Positions 11,677 to 18,883 of a stretch of DNA of 64,000 nucleotides are shown piece by piece. How positions within the stretch are numbered: position 1 is the first letter of the stretch; the number at the start of each line of letters is the position of its first letter. The stretch spans positions 2,666,001-2,730,000 of the forward strand of contig NZ_CP163520.1 of the NCBI RefSeq assembly GCF_041080675.1. The letters are read 5' to 3'. This stretch comes from Streptomyces sp. cg36. GTDB lineage: Bacteria; Actinomycetota; Actinomycetes; Streptomycetales; Streptomycetaceae. The notes under the pieces are model-generated. The model was given only the letters and a program-made list of their open reading frames with translations, had not been told where the DNA came from and did not search any database. Both the position numbers and the translations under genes were made by a program.

Positions 11677-12372
11677 TCAGGCCGCCAGAAGGCCCAGCGC
11701 CTTCTTGGTCTCCACGTACATCTGGATCAGCGCGGGGCGGTTCGAGCGGAAGGCGAGGGGGAAGCTGTCCATGAGCTCGTCGTAGCCCTCGGCGAGCTCC
11801 GGGTCCTCCAGGAGGCCGAAGACCAGGTGGCCGCCGGACTTGGGGCTGCCCTCGGTGATCGCGGTGCGCAGCCGGTCGATCTCCGGGCCGGGCACCCCGG
11901 GGAAGAGGTCGCGCACGACCGGCTCCTCGGTGTCGAGGTGGCTCGCCAGGATGTCGCGGACCTTGCGGGCCGCCTCCGTGCCGGCGTGCGCCGCCCCGGT
12001 CACGGCGGCGCTCCCGACCGGCTCCCCGGCCTCGCCGGCCGCCGTGAGGAGCTCCACCGCCCGGCTCAGGCCGCCGAGTTCGCGGTCGAGCTCGGCGTGC
12101 TCCTCGTTGAGGGTGTCGAAGGCGGACACGGACTCGGGGTAGAGGCCGTGCAGCACGGGCCAGAAGAGTTCGTCCTCCGACTCGTGGTGGTGGTGCGTGA
12201 AGTCGATGAGCCACTGCGCGGTGTCGATGAGCTCCTTGACACTGACCCGGTCGCCGTCGCCGAGGCGCGCGAAGGCGTCCGCCACCAGTTCCGTGCCACG
12301 GCGCAGGATGGCGTGGACCCCCAGGAACTCCTGGTACATACGCGCGCCGGGGTTCTCAGTCGCGGCCGTCAT
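11677..12372 (-). CDS. Hemerythrin-like HHE domain protein
   Basis: 231 residues, all helical. His-rich HHHHESEDELFWP (about 59-71), NEEHAELD (about 88-95), and later ASHLDTEEP (about 142-150) supply the ligands typical of HHE cation-binding domains that hold a di-iron centre. A role in oxygen, NO or redox sensing is possible. The ATG has GGGGGAG upstream. It is the last core-type gene before the accessory region. Confidence 0.85.
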   Translation of the reverse strand: MTAATENPGARMYQEFLGVHAILRRGTELVADAFARLGDGDRVSVKELIDTAQWLIDFTHHHHESEDELFWPVLHGLYPESVSAFDTLNEEHAELDRELGGLSRAVELLTAAGEAGEPVGSAAVTGAAHAGTEAARKVRDILASHLDTEEPVVRDLFPGVPGPEIDRLRTAITEGSPKSGGHLVFGLLEDPELAEGYDELMDSFPLAFRSNRPALIQMYVETKKALGLLAA

Positions 12373-12543
12373 GATGTGTTTCTCCCCCAGTTTATGGAGT
12401 AAAAGGCGAATGGACCGGTCACTGCCGTGAGCGTACGCAAAGGCGCCGCGCGTCCCCTAGGGGTGTGCGACTGCGAGCGGATCGCAGTTGCACGCGCGCG
12501 GTAAACGGCCGCATTACTTCTGCCGTGTTTTCCGCAAGCCTCC

Positions 12544-12575
12544 TCAAGTACCCCTCGAACACGACCTCATTTCAC
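12544..12575 (+). promoter_or_regulatory. SARP-type heptamer pair, distal copy
   Basis: TCAAGTA (12544-12550) and TCGAACA (12555-12561) are exactly 11 bp apart, then 8 bases lead to TTTCAC (12570-12575). Spacing equals that of known SARP promoters; the -10 is poor. The same layout recurs 125 bp downstream. Confidence 0.5.
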
Positions 12576-12668
12576 ACCATACTCGTTTTTGAATTCTTCC
12601 GCCGAATGGATCTCTGTGTAATTCTTGAGCAGCGCCTCCGTATCCGGTGCGGACTCACGGAGAGTGAC

Positions 12669-12700
12669 TCAAGTGACGCTCTAGTGAAACTCAATTTCAC
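12669..12700 (+). promoter_or_regulatory. SARP-type heptamer array, proximal copy
   Basis: TCAAGTG (12669-12675), TCTAGTG (12680-12686) and TCAATTT (12691-12697) follow an 11-bp period. Counting 8 bases from the second heptamer gives TTTCAC (12695-12700), the same hexamer as in the distal copy. Transcription from here would leave an 18-base leader holding GGGAAGGA and the ATG at 12725. Confidence 0.55.
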
Positions 12701-12724
12701 TGGAATTGGGAAGGACGACTTTCG

Positions 12725-13438
12725 ATGACTCGCCCCATCGTGGCGGTGACCGCCGACCTGACGACGGTGAATTGGAACATCTGGGGGGACGTCCATGTCT
12801 CCCTGCTCCCGTGGGAGTACATGGAGAAGGTGAGCGACGCGGGCGGCGCGCCCGTCCTGGTGCCGCCGATTCCCGAAGCGATAGACGCCGTCATGGCGAA
12901 GGCGGACGCCCTTCTCATGAGTGGCGGTGCCGATATCAACCCCACCCTCTACGGGGCCGAGCGGGAGAAGTTCACGTTTCCGCCGCACGAGGCGCGCGAC
13001 ACCGCCGAACTCGCGGCGCTGGCGATCGCCGAGCAGCGCCGCATTCCGGTGCTCGGTGTCTGCCGCGGCCTCCAGCTGATTTCCATCATCCGCGGCGGCA
13101 CGCTCGACCAGCACCTGCCGGAGCATTCCCCGGTCGTGCCCGGCAAGTACGAGCCGCGCGAGATCCAGGTGAAGCCGGATTCGCTGCTCGGCCGGGCGCT
13201 GGGGCCGACGGCGACCGTCCACTGCCACCACCACCAGGGCATCGACAAGCTGGGCGCCGGGCTGGTCGCGACCGCCTGGTCGGACGACGGTGTGATCGAG
13301 GGCGCCGAGGCCGAGGACCCGTCCGCGCCGTTCCTCGCCGGGCTCCAGGCCCACGGCGAGCTGGGCAAGGACACGGTGCCGCTCTTCGAGGCGTTCGTCG
13401 AGGCCGCCCGGAAGGCCCGCACCGAGCGCGAGGGCTGA
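12725..13438 (+). CDS. Class I glutamine amidotransferase-like hydrolase (peptidase C26, gamma-glutamyl-GABA hydrolase family)
   Basis: 237 residues. The nucleophile elbow is GVCRGLQ (Cys113). The catalytic His-x-Glu near the C-terminus is His210-Gly-Glu212 in place of the usual HPE. SGGADINPTLYG and CHHHQGI are family signatures. Such enzymes hydrolyse gamma-glutamyl amides in the cytoplasm; in secondary metabolism they can remove a gamma-glutamyl mask, which is inference here. It stands alone on the plus strand, between SARP-type arrays and a double terminator. Confidence 0.88.
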   Translation: MTRPIVAVTADLTTVNWNIWGDVHVSLLPWEYMEKVSDAGGAPVLVPPIPEAIDAVMAKADALLMSGGADINPTLYGAEREKFTFPPHEARDTAELAALAIAEQRRIPVLGVCRGLQLISIIRGGTLDQHLPEHSPVVPGKYEPREIQVKPDSLLGRALGPTATVHCHHHQGIDKLGAGLVATAWSDDGVIEGAEAEDPSAPFLAGLQAHGELGKDTVPLFEAFVEAARKARTEREG

Positions 13439-13449
13439 GGTCCGGGGCC

Positions 13450-13487
13450 GGGGTCCGGTCCGGGAGCACCTTCCCGGACCGGACCCC
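13450..13487. terminator. First of two hairpins after the C26 hydrolase gene
   Basis: Perfect 16-bp stem GGGGTCCGGTCCGGGA with a 6-base loop, starting 11 bases after the stop codon. Confidence 0.8.
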
Positions 13488-13521
13488 AAGGGCGTCCCGC
13501 GCACACGGGCGCCCCATGAAA

Positions 13522-13562
13522 GCGGCCCGTTCACCGCAACGTCCTTGCGGTGAACGGGCCGC
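13522..13562. terminator. Second hairpin, shared by convergent genes
   Basis: Perfect 18-bp stem GCGGCCCGTTCACCGCAA, loop CGTCC. It lies between the C26 gene and the convergent AhpD-like gene 1 and can stop both. Confidence 0.82.
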
Positions 13563-13636
13563 CCTGCGTCGAGCCGTCCGCCCGACCGGCCGGCCGTCGG
13601 GGGTGGCGGCCGGCACCAGCAGCTGTACGGGGGTGA

Positions 13637-14098
13637 TCAGCTGTTGGGGTCGGCAACCTGGCCGATGGCCACGTGCAGACGGTTCCACAGGTTCGCGGTG
13701 GCGACCGAGAGGACGATCGCGGCGAGCTGCTGCTCGTTGAAGTGCTTGGCGGCGTCGTTCCACACCTCGTCCGAGACCGCGTCCTCGCGGTCGGCGAGGC
13801 GGGTGACGGCCTCGGCCAGCGCGAGGGCGGCGCGCTCGGAGTCCGTGAAGTACGGCGTGTTGCGCCAGGCGGCGACGGCGAAGAGACGCTCGTCGGAGGT
13901 CTCGCCCGCGGCCTTGGCCAGACGCGGGTGACGGTCCGCGTTGGCGCCGTCGCCGTTGATCTGGCTGGCGCGCAGGTGCAGCAGCTCCAGCAGCTTCACA
14001 TCGACGCCGGGAACTTCCTTGCTGGCCTTTCCGAGGGCCACCAAAGCGTCAATGGCACCAGGCACGACAAAAGCAGGGTGCTTCGCCCGAGCAGTCAT
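13637..14098 (-). CDS. AhpD-like/carboxymuconolactone decarboxylase family protein 1, redox cysteines lost
   Basis: 153 residues, all-helical AhpD-like fold. The position of the CxxC-x3-H active site reads INGDGANADRH: both Cys are replaced (Asp, Asn) while His remains, so peroxidase or disulfide chemistry is not expected. The second half (AAWRNTPYFTDSERAALALAEAV) is well conserved. The ATG has GAGGAGAG upstream. A promoter of ECF41 type lies about 120 bases upstream (14220-14248). Two further paralogues lie at 18144 and 29080. Confidence 0.85.
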   Translation of the reverse strand: MTARAKHPAFVVPGAIDALVALGKASKEVPGVDVKLLELLHLRASQINGDGANADRHPRLAKAAGETSDERLFAVAAWRNTPYFTDSERAALALAEAVTRLADREDAVSDEVWNDAAKHFNEQQLAAIVLSVATANLWNRLHVAIGQVADPNS

Positions 14099-14219
14099 GA
14101 TTTGCTCTCCTCAAAAGATCTCAAGTACACGCCGAACAGTTCACACAGAACTCATGAAGCCGGAGGCCGACCGGCCCTGCCAGAACATCCACACCGGTCG
14201 GCTTCCGTCCGTCACAGCT

Positions 14220-14248
14220 ATGACGGAACGGGGAACGGGAATGTGACG
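14220..14248 (-). promoter_or_regulatory. ECF41-type promoter of AhpD-like gene 1
   Basis: On the minus strand CGTCACA (14248-14242), 16 bases, then CGTCAT (14225-14220). The known ECF41 consensus is TGTCACA-N16-CGTC. Spacer length is exact and 6 of 7 bases of the -35 match. It should be read by the SigJ-like sigma factor encoded at 28031-28918. Confidence 0.72.
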
Positions 14249-14386
14249 GGAGTGTCGTGTGACCCACGCCACATTGGTGTGCGACCCCGCTTCTGCGCTG
14301 CGCGCTTGCATGTGATCGGCGTAAGATCCGGAGCCCGGAGCGGGTGCGGGCGGGGGTCGAAGCGGAAGCCGCGGGCCAGAGCCTGA

Positions 14387-14406
14387 AACAGGTCGATCGA
14401 CCTGTT
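14387..14406. promoter_or_regulatory. Perfect 20-bp palindrome
   Basis: AACAGGTCGATCGACCTGTT is a gap-free palindrome in the 563-base gap (14099-14661) between AhpD-like gene 1 and the first SARP gene. Length and symmetry suit a dimeric GntR or TetR regulator. It does not match the butyrolactone-receptor element I remember. The cognate regulator is not evident. Confidence 0.6.
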
Positions 14407-14483
14407 ATCGCGTGAAGTCCGGCCGTTCTTTACCCAGAGTCGAGCGGCTTCAATCCGAGCGGAATTGCTCACTGCTACAGGAT

Positions 14484-14521
14484 TTTGACAACGCCGTCAG
14501 GACTTTGACAGGTACGTCAAA
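14484..14521. promoter_or_regulatory. Two tandem operators TTTGAC-N6-GTCA(AA/GG) upstream of the first SARP gene
   Basis: TTTGAC-N6-GTCAGG (14484-14501) and TTTGAC-N6-GTCAAA (14504-14521) lie 20 bp apart, two helical turns; the flanking CAGGA(T/C)TTTGACA is a 13-base direct repeat with one mismatch. The second is a perfect inverted repeat. Each contains TTGACA, so a -35 element may be embedded. The leader to the ATG at 14662 is about 140 bases. Confidence 0.6.
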
Positions 14522-14661
14522 TCAGCCACACGCGGGCTTGCCGCAACGGGTGGGTTCGAGCACATGATCAAAGCGGGTTGCCGCCGAGGGCCTGCCAGCC
14601 GAGCGGACACTTCCAGCCCGAACACCCTTACCCCCCGCATTTCCCGACTCTGGGGAGAAAA

Positions 14662-15507
14662 ATGGACATCGAAGTGCTGGGTGCACTGTCGGTGCGTAAG
14701 AACGGGTTATCCATCGCGCCCACCGCGCGCAAACCGCGGCAGGTGCTCGCCCTCCTGGCGCTCCACGCCGATTCCGTGGTGCCCCTCGCGACGCTGGCAG
14801 AGGAACTCTGGGACGACGCTCCACCACGCAGCGCCCGTACCACCGTTCAGACGTATGTGATGCAGTTGCGCGAAGTCATCGGCGAGGCGCTGGCCCGCCG
14901 CGACGGCGAGCGCCGCACCGCCAAGGACGTGCTCGTCACGCTGCCCGGCGGCTACCGCCTGGAGACGGACGCGGCCGAAGGCCGGGTGGACTTCCGGGAG
15001 TTCGAGCGCCGCGCCACCGCCGGGCACCGCGCCATGGACGCCGGTGACCACACCGGCGCGGCGAGGCTGCTGCGCGAGGCGCTCGCCCTGTGGTCCGGGC
15101 CCGCGCTCGGCGATGTGCACCGGGGCTGCCGCATCCGCCCGGAGACCGAGCGGCTGGAGGAGTCCCGGCTCGCCGCCCTGGACCGGCGCATCGAGGCCGA
15201 TCTGCACCTGGGCCGCCACCGCGAGCTGCTCTCCGAGCTGACGCTGCTGGTCAGCCGCCACCCCCTGCACGAGACGCTGCACGGCCAGTTCATGCTGGCG
15301 CTGCACCGCTCCGGCCGGCGCAGCGAGGCGCTCGACGTGTACCAGCGGCTGCGCGCCACCCTGGTGGCGCAGTCCGGTCTGGAGCCCTCGGCGGCGCTCG
15401 GCCGCCTCCAGATGGCCATCCTCGCCGCCAGACCCGGCGTCCCGCTGCCCGGCGGCCCCTCGGCGGCCGAGCTGCTCGACGAGCCGCTCGTCGCCCGGGC
15501 CGGCTGA
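14662..15507 (+). CDS. SARP-family transcriptional activator 1 (TTA codon)
   Basis: 281 residues, a small SARP of the ActII-ORF4 size class. OmpR-type winged helix at 1-95 (MDIEVLGALSV, then KPRQVLALLALHAD) and a bacterial transcriptional activation domain at about 100-245. Codon 16 is TTA (14707-14709), the leucine codon read by the bldA tRNA, so translation should be development-dependent. ATG chosen because GGGGAG precedes it; an in-frame codon 28 positions earlier lacks this. It probably activates the heptamer-bearing promoters in this cluster. Confidence 0.92.
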   Translation: MDIEVLGALSVRKNGLSIAPTARKPRQVLALLALHADSVVPLATLAEELWDDAPPRSARTTVQTYVMQLREVIGEALARRDGERRTAKDVLVTLPGGYRLETDAAEGRVDFREFERRATAGHRAMDAGDHTGAARLLREALALWSGPALGDVHRGCRIRPETERLEESRLAALDRRIEADLHLGRHRELLSELTLLVSRHPLHETLHGQFMLALHRSGRRSEALDVYQRLRATLVAQSGLEPSAALGRLQMAILAARPGVPLPGGPSAAELLDEPLVARAG

Positions 15508-15636
15508 CCCGCGGACGCACGCGCCCGCCGTACGGGCGCCCGGCCGCCCGGGCGCGCCCCCGTACGAGCACCAAGCCCCCGGCGGCTTCGCCCCGGGGGG
15601 AGACAACGATGTCCGGCGTACACCCCCGCCCCTCGT

Positions 15637-15665
15637 TTCAGAGCCGATTCAGAGCTGTTTCAGAG
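15637..15665 (+). promoter_or_regulatory. Three perfect TTCAGAG heptamers, 11-bp period, overlapping the RBS of SARP gene 2
   Basis: TTCAGAG occurs at 15637, 15648 and 15659. Register and period are those of SARP sites, but the last unit ends only 8 bases before the GTG at 15674 and covers the RBS. A bound protein here would block rather than drive transcription of the gene, so autorepression or a translational effect is more likely than activation. Confidence 0.6.
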
Positions 15666-15673
15666 AGGAAGCC

Positions 15674-16495
15674 GTGAAAATTCAGGTTCTGGGCCCGCTG
15701 AGTGCCGAAGTGAATGGAGCCTCCGTCGTCCCCACCGCGGGCAAGCCCCGTCAGATCCTCGCCCTGCTCGCCCTCTACCCCGGCCAGGTCATTCCCGTAC
15801 CCACCCTCATGGAGGAGATCTGGGGGACGGATCTGCCGCAGAGCGCGCTCACCACCCTGCAGACCTACATCCTGCAGCTGCGCCGGCGGCTCGCCGGCGC
15901 CATGGGCCCCGACGCACAGGTTTCGGCCAAGGAGGTACTGGCCACCCGTTACGGCGGATATCTGCTCCAGATCCCGTCCGAGGCGGTCGACGTCCACGCG
16001 TACGAACAGCTGGTTGCGGAGGGCCAGTTGGCGTTCGACGGAGGACACAACGAGCGGGCGGCGGAGTGCTTCCGGCGCGCCCTCGACCTGTGGCAGGGGC
16101 CCGCGCTCGTCGACGTACGGGTGGGGCCGATCCTGGACATCGAGGTGCTGCGCCTGGAGGAGAGCCGGCTGGTGGTCAAGGAGCGCCGGATCGACGCCGA
16201 TCTGCGGCTCGGCCGCCACGCCGAACTGACCGCCGAACTCACTGATCTGATTGCCCGTCACCCCCAACACGAGGGGCTGCACTCGCAGGCGATGGTGGCG
16301 CTCTACCGCTCCGGCCGCCAGGCCACCGCGCTCGACGTCTACCGGCGGCTGCGCGGCCGGCTCATCGACGACCTCGGGGTGGAGCCCTCGCCCCAGCTGC
16401 AGCGGCTGCACCAGGCGATCCTCGCCGTCGACCCGCAGCTCGACGTGGTGGCGGGCCCCCGCCGCACCTCCACCTTCGACCTGTACGCGGCCTGA
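15674..16495 (+). CDS. SARP-family transcriptional activator 2
   Basis: 273 residues, same two-domain layout as SARP 1 and clearly paralogous to it: winged helix (MKIQVLGPLSAEVNG, KPRQILALLALYP) and activation domain ending in PSPQLQRLHQAILAVDP. GTG start with GAGAGGAAG upstream; alignment with SARP 1 fixes this start. No TTA codon was seen. The 166-base gap from SARP 1 and its own heptamer repeats suggest independent control. Confidence 0.92.
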   Translation: MKIQVLGPLSAEVNGASVVPTAGKPRQILALLALYPGQVIPVPTLMEEIWGTDLPQSALTTLQTYILQLRRRLAGAMGPDAQVSAKEVLATRYGGYLLQIPSEAVDVHAYEQLVAEGQLAFDGGHNERAAECFRRALDLWQGPALVDVRVGPILDIEVLRLEESRLVVKERRIDADLRLGRHAELTAELTDLIARHPQHEGLHSQAMVALYRSGRQATALDVYRRLRGRLIDDLGVEPSPQLQRLHQAILAVDPQLDVVAGPRRTSTFDLYAA

Positions 16496-16588
16496 TCCGA
16501 GCCCTGTGCAACCCGGTGGCTCGCCGCGATGCCGCCGTACGGCCATGCTCGAACGGCCCGTGCTCGTATCCATGCGAAGGGGGAGCAG

Positions 16589-16723
16589 ATGTACGAGAAC
16601 AGGGAAGACCGGGAAGACCATGATCTGCGGACGGGTGAACTCGCGGCCGTCGCGCCTCCGCTCCGGCTGGCCGGGGCGGAGGACGACGACCACGAGCACC
16701 ACATCGTCCGCGGTATCGACTGA
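16589..16723 (+). CDS. Small acidic, His-rich peptide of unknown function
   Basis: 44 residues starting MYENREDREDHD and ending in a cluster EDDDHEHHIVRGID. The ATG is preceded by AAGGGGGAG at good spacing, which argues that it is translated. There is no Cys and only one Thr, so it is not a typical lanthipeptide; acidic and His content could bind metal. It is 93 bases after SARP 2 and stops 11 bases before the convergent acyltransferase 1. A RiPP-like precursor is only one possibility. Confidence 0.5.
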   Translation: MYENREDREDHDLRTGELAAVAPPLRLAGAEDDDHEHHIVRGID

Positions 16724-16734
16724 GAGCGGCCCGG

Positions 16735-17961
16735 TCACTCGGCCCCGGCGAGCGGTGGCGTGCCGCCCGCCGCGGCCCTGCGCCGGGGCTTGGACCAGTT
16801 GCGGGTGATGGGCCGCTCGATCAGCGCGTAGAGCGCCCAGGAGGCCACCATCGCGATGGCGAACATCAGGGCCAGCAGCCCGGCGGTCTCGGCCGTCGAG
16901 TAGTAGTCGTGGCCGAGCCACTTGCGGCCGTAGGTGAGCACCACGTAGTGGATCAGGTAGAAGGCGAACGACACCTCGCCCAGCCAGACCATCGTGCGGT
17001 TGCGGAAGAGGGTGAACTCCCCCTTCACGTCGGCGGTGGCCGCGGCGGCGATCAGGAAGACGATCGGGACGATCGTCGTGGAGCGCTGCGCGTAGAGGAA
17101 CGGCACGTGTGAGGCGAGGACGTAGCCGCCCACCATCAGCACCGTCGACCAGAGCATGCCGATGTTCCACCAGCGCCCCTTCATGACCGCGAGCGCGACC
17201 AGCATGCCGAGCGCGAAGTCCACCATGCGCACCGGCGGCAGGAAGTACGCGAACCAGTACTGCGTCACCGTGGCGTGGGCGCCCAGCTGCTCGCCGCCGG
17301 GGAAGTACGGCTTGTCGGGGAAGACCGCGTAGGCGAGGGTCGGGGTGGCCACGACCAGCGCCGTCAGGCCCCCGATCCAGTACTTGAGCCGCTCGGCCGG
17401 GATGCGCAGGAACAGCGCGTGCAGCAGCGGGAACGAGGCGTAGAAGACGGCCTCGCAGCCGAGCGACCAGCTCGGGGTGTTCACGCTGGAGAAGACGTCG
17501 AACTTCGGCACCCACACCTGGACCATGAAGAGGTTGGCCACCGCGGTGCGGGTCGGGGTGAAGGCGGAGGCGAAGAGCACCATCGCCAGCACCCAGGTGA
17601 CCACGTAGTTCGGGTAGATCTTCACGAACCGGCGGCGCCAGAAGGCCGGTTTGGTGTCCCGCTCGCGCGCGGACCAGGTCAGCACGAACCCGCTGAGGAC
17701 GAAGAAGAAGGTGACGCCGAGGGATCCGGCGTTCTTGGTGAGCTCGAACCAGTCCTTGGTGGTCTCGTTGTCGCGCAGCAGCCGCAGGCCCGGGAAGGGC
17801 AGACCGGTGTGGTTCAGGAAGACCAGCAGGGCGGCGGGGAACCGCAGGCCGGTCAGCGAGGGCAGCCGCGTGGTGTCGGGCCGCAGCAGGCCGTCGCGGA
17901 CCCGCGGTTCGCGGGCGGTGGCGCCGGGCGGCCGGTCGCCGATCGTGTTGCCTTGGGTCAT
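16735..17961 (-). CDS. Acyltransferase 3 family membrane protein, paralogue 1
   Basis: 408 residues with about ten membrane helices. The family signature FLNHTGLPF in the first helix carries the proposed catalytic His; FFFVLSGFVLTW and the C-terminal ERPITRNWSKPRR are shared with the two paralogues at 18884 and 30356. Such enzymes O-acylate sugars, macrolides or cell-wall glycans at the membrane. ATG chosen at the RBS GGAGGG. A strong terminator (18068-18109) separates it from the gene upstream, so its own promoter should lie at 17962-18067, where I see no clear SARP or ECF41 motif. Confidence 0.88.
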   Translation of the reverse strand: MTQGNTIGDRPPGATAREPRVRDGLLRPDTTRLPSLTGLRFPAALLVFLNHTGLPFPGLRLLRDNETTKDWFELTKNAGSLGVTFFFVLSGFVLTWSARERDTKPAFWRRRFVKIYPNYVVTWVLAMVLFASAFTPTRTAVANLFMVQVWVPKFDVFSSVNTPSWSLGCEAVFYASFPLLHALFLRIPAERLKYWIGGLTALVVATPTLAYAVFPDKPYFPGGEQLGAHATVTQYWFAYFLPPVRMVDFALGMLVALAVMKGRWWNIGMLWSTVLMVGGYVLASHVPFLYAQRSTTIVPIVFLIAAAATADVKGEFTLFRNRTMVWLGEVSFAFYLIHYVVLTYGRKWLGHDYYSTAETAGLLALMFAIAMVASWALYALIERPITRNWSKPRRRAAAGGTPPLAGAE

Positions 17962-18067
17962 GGCACACCCTCCTGGGACATGGGTTGGTCGCTGGGCCGC
18001 CGGCCGGTCACCGACCGGCCTCGCCCTCGTGGTTCGGTCTGGGGTCGTCTGCGGGCTGTGCGGCCGG

Positions 18068-18109
18068 GCACGGCCCGGTCTCCCCGGGTGCGGGGGGACC
18101 GGGCCGTGC
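18068..18109. terminator. Hairpin terminator after AhpD-like gene 2
   Basis: Perfect 13-bp stem GCACGGCCCGGTC/GACCGGGCCGTGC with a second inner CCCC/GGGG pairing, about 35 bases past the stop of the minus-strand gene ending at 18144. Confidence 0.78.
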
Positions 18110-18143
18110 GCGACCAGGTCCGGCGGTGGGGCGCCGGACGGTC

Positions 18144-18611
18144 CTACCTGTCCCACTCCCGGCTGCCCGCGAGCTGCTTGGTGGTGACGTTCAGGCGGCT
18201 GAACATGTTCGTGACCCCGATGGTGAGCACCAGGGACGCGACCTGCTCGGTGTCGAAGTGCTTGTTGACCTCGTCCCACACCTCGTCCGGGACGGGGTCG
18301 GCCTGGTCGGCCATGCGGGTGGCCGCCTCGGCGAGCGCCAGGGCGGCGCGCTCGGCCTCGGTGAAGAACGGGGCGTCGCGCCAGGCGGCCACGGCGAAGA
18401 GCTTCTCGTCGCTCTGGCCGGCCTCACGGGCCCGCTGGGCGTCGCCGGAGACGCAGAAGCTGTCTCCGTTGATCTGGCTGGACCGCAGGTGCACCAGGCC
18501 GAGGATCAGCTCGGGGACACCGCCCTTGCGGGAGGCGAAGTAGAGCTCCTGGATAAGCCGGGCGGCCTCGGGGTTGAACGCCGCCGGGTTGTCCATACGC
18601 GACTCATGCAT
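18144..18611 (-). CDS. AhpD-like/carboxymuconolactone decarboxylase family protein 2, one active-site Cys left
   Basis: 155 residues. The active-site region reads INGDSFCVSGD: the first Cys and the His are Asp, the second Cys is kept. AAWRDAPFFTEAERAALALAEA matches the other two paralogues closely. The ATG at 18611 follows GAGGAGTCAGGA. The gene is monocistronic, bounded by terminators on both sides, with a SARP-type promoter at 18663-18694. Confidence 0.85.
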   Translation of the reverse strand: MHESRMDNPAAFNPEAARLIQELYFASRKGGVPELILGLVHLRSSQINGDSFCVSGDAQRAREAGQSDEKLFAVAAWRDAPFFTEAERAALALAEAATRMADQADPVPDEVWDEVNKHFDTEQVASLVLTIGVTNMFSRLNVTTKQLAGSREWDR

Positions 18612-18662
18612 GCTGTCCTGACTCCTCGTGTAGTCCGGTGGGGCGGGTGACGCGTCCCTGTC

Positions 18663-18694
18663 ACTGTGGCCGAGGGGGCTTGAGACGAGCTTGT
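18663..18694 (-). promoter_or_regulatory. SARP-type promoter of AhpD-like gene 2
   Basis: Minus strand: ACAAGCT (18694-18688), 4 bases, TCAAGCC (18683-18677), exactly 8 bases, then CACAGT (18668-18663) as -10. Heptamers are 11 bp apart. The predicted leader is about 45 bases. Confidence 0.65.
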
Positions 18695-18733
18695 ACCCCA
18701 CTCGCTTTCAGCCAGCTTTTCGCCCAACCGCCA

Positions 18734-18767
18734 AGGGCCGACGCCCAGTTACTGGGAAGTCGGCCCT
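18734..18767. terminator. Hairpin terminator after acyltransferase 2
   Basis: Outer stem AGGGCCGAC/GTCGGCCCT and inner stem CCCAG/CTGGG around TTA. It insulates AhpD-like gene 2 from the upstream gene. Confidence 0.78.
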
Positions 18768-18883
18768 CGGGTACGGACACTTTTCGGCCCTTTCGGTCCA
18801 CCGGGGCCGGGTCGGGACCGCGCTGCCCGGTCCGCCCGGTCCGGCCCCGACCGGCCGGTCCGGCCGAGCCCGCCGCGGTGGCG

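Larger units (their letters stand above)
12373..12724. other. Gene-free 352-base control region, locally AT-rich
   Basis: No supported gene. The stretch 12560-12620 is clearly more AT-rich than its surroundings. It contains two SARP-type heptamer arrays described separately (12544-12575 and 12669-12700) and the RBS GGGAAGGA for the gene starting at 12725. It marks the left boundary of the accessory cluster. Confidence 0.7.

Noticed and set aside
17962..18067. SARP or ECF41 promoter for acyltransferase 1
   Set aside because: No 11-bp heptamer pair and no GTCACA-N16-CGTC in the correct orientation; the gene may depend on read-through or another factor.
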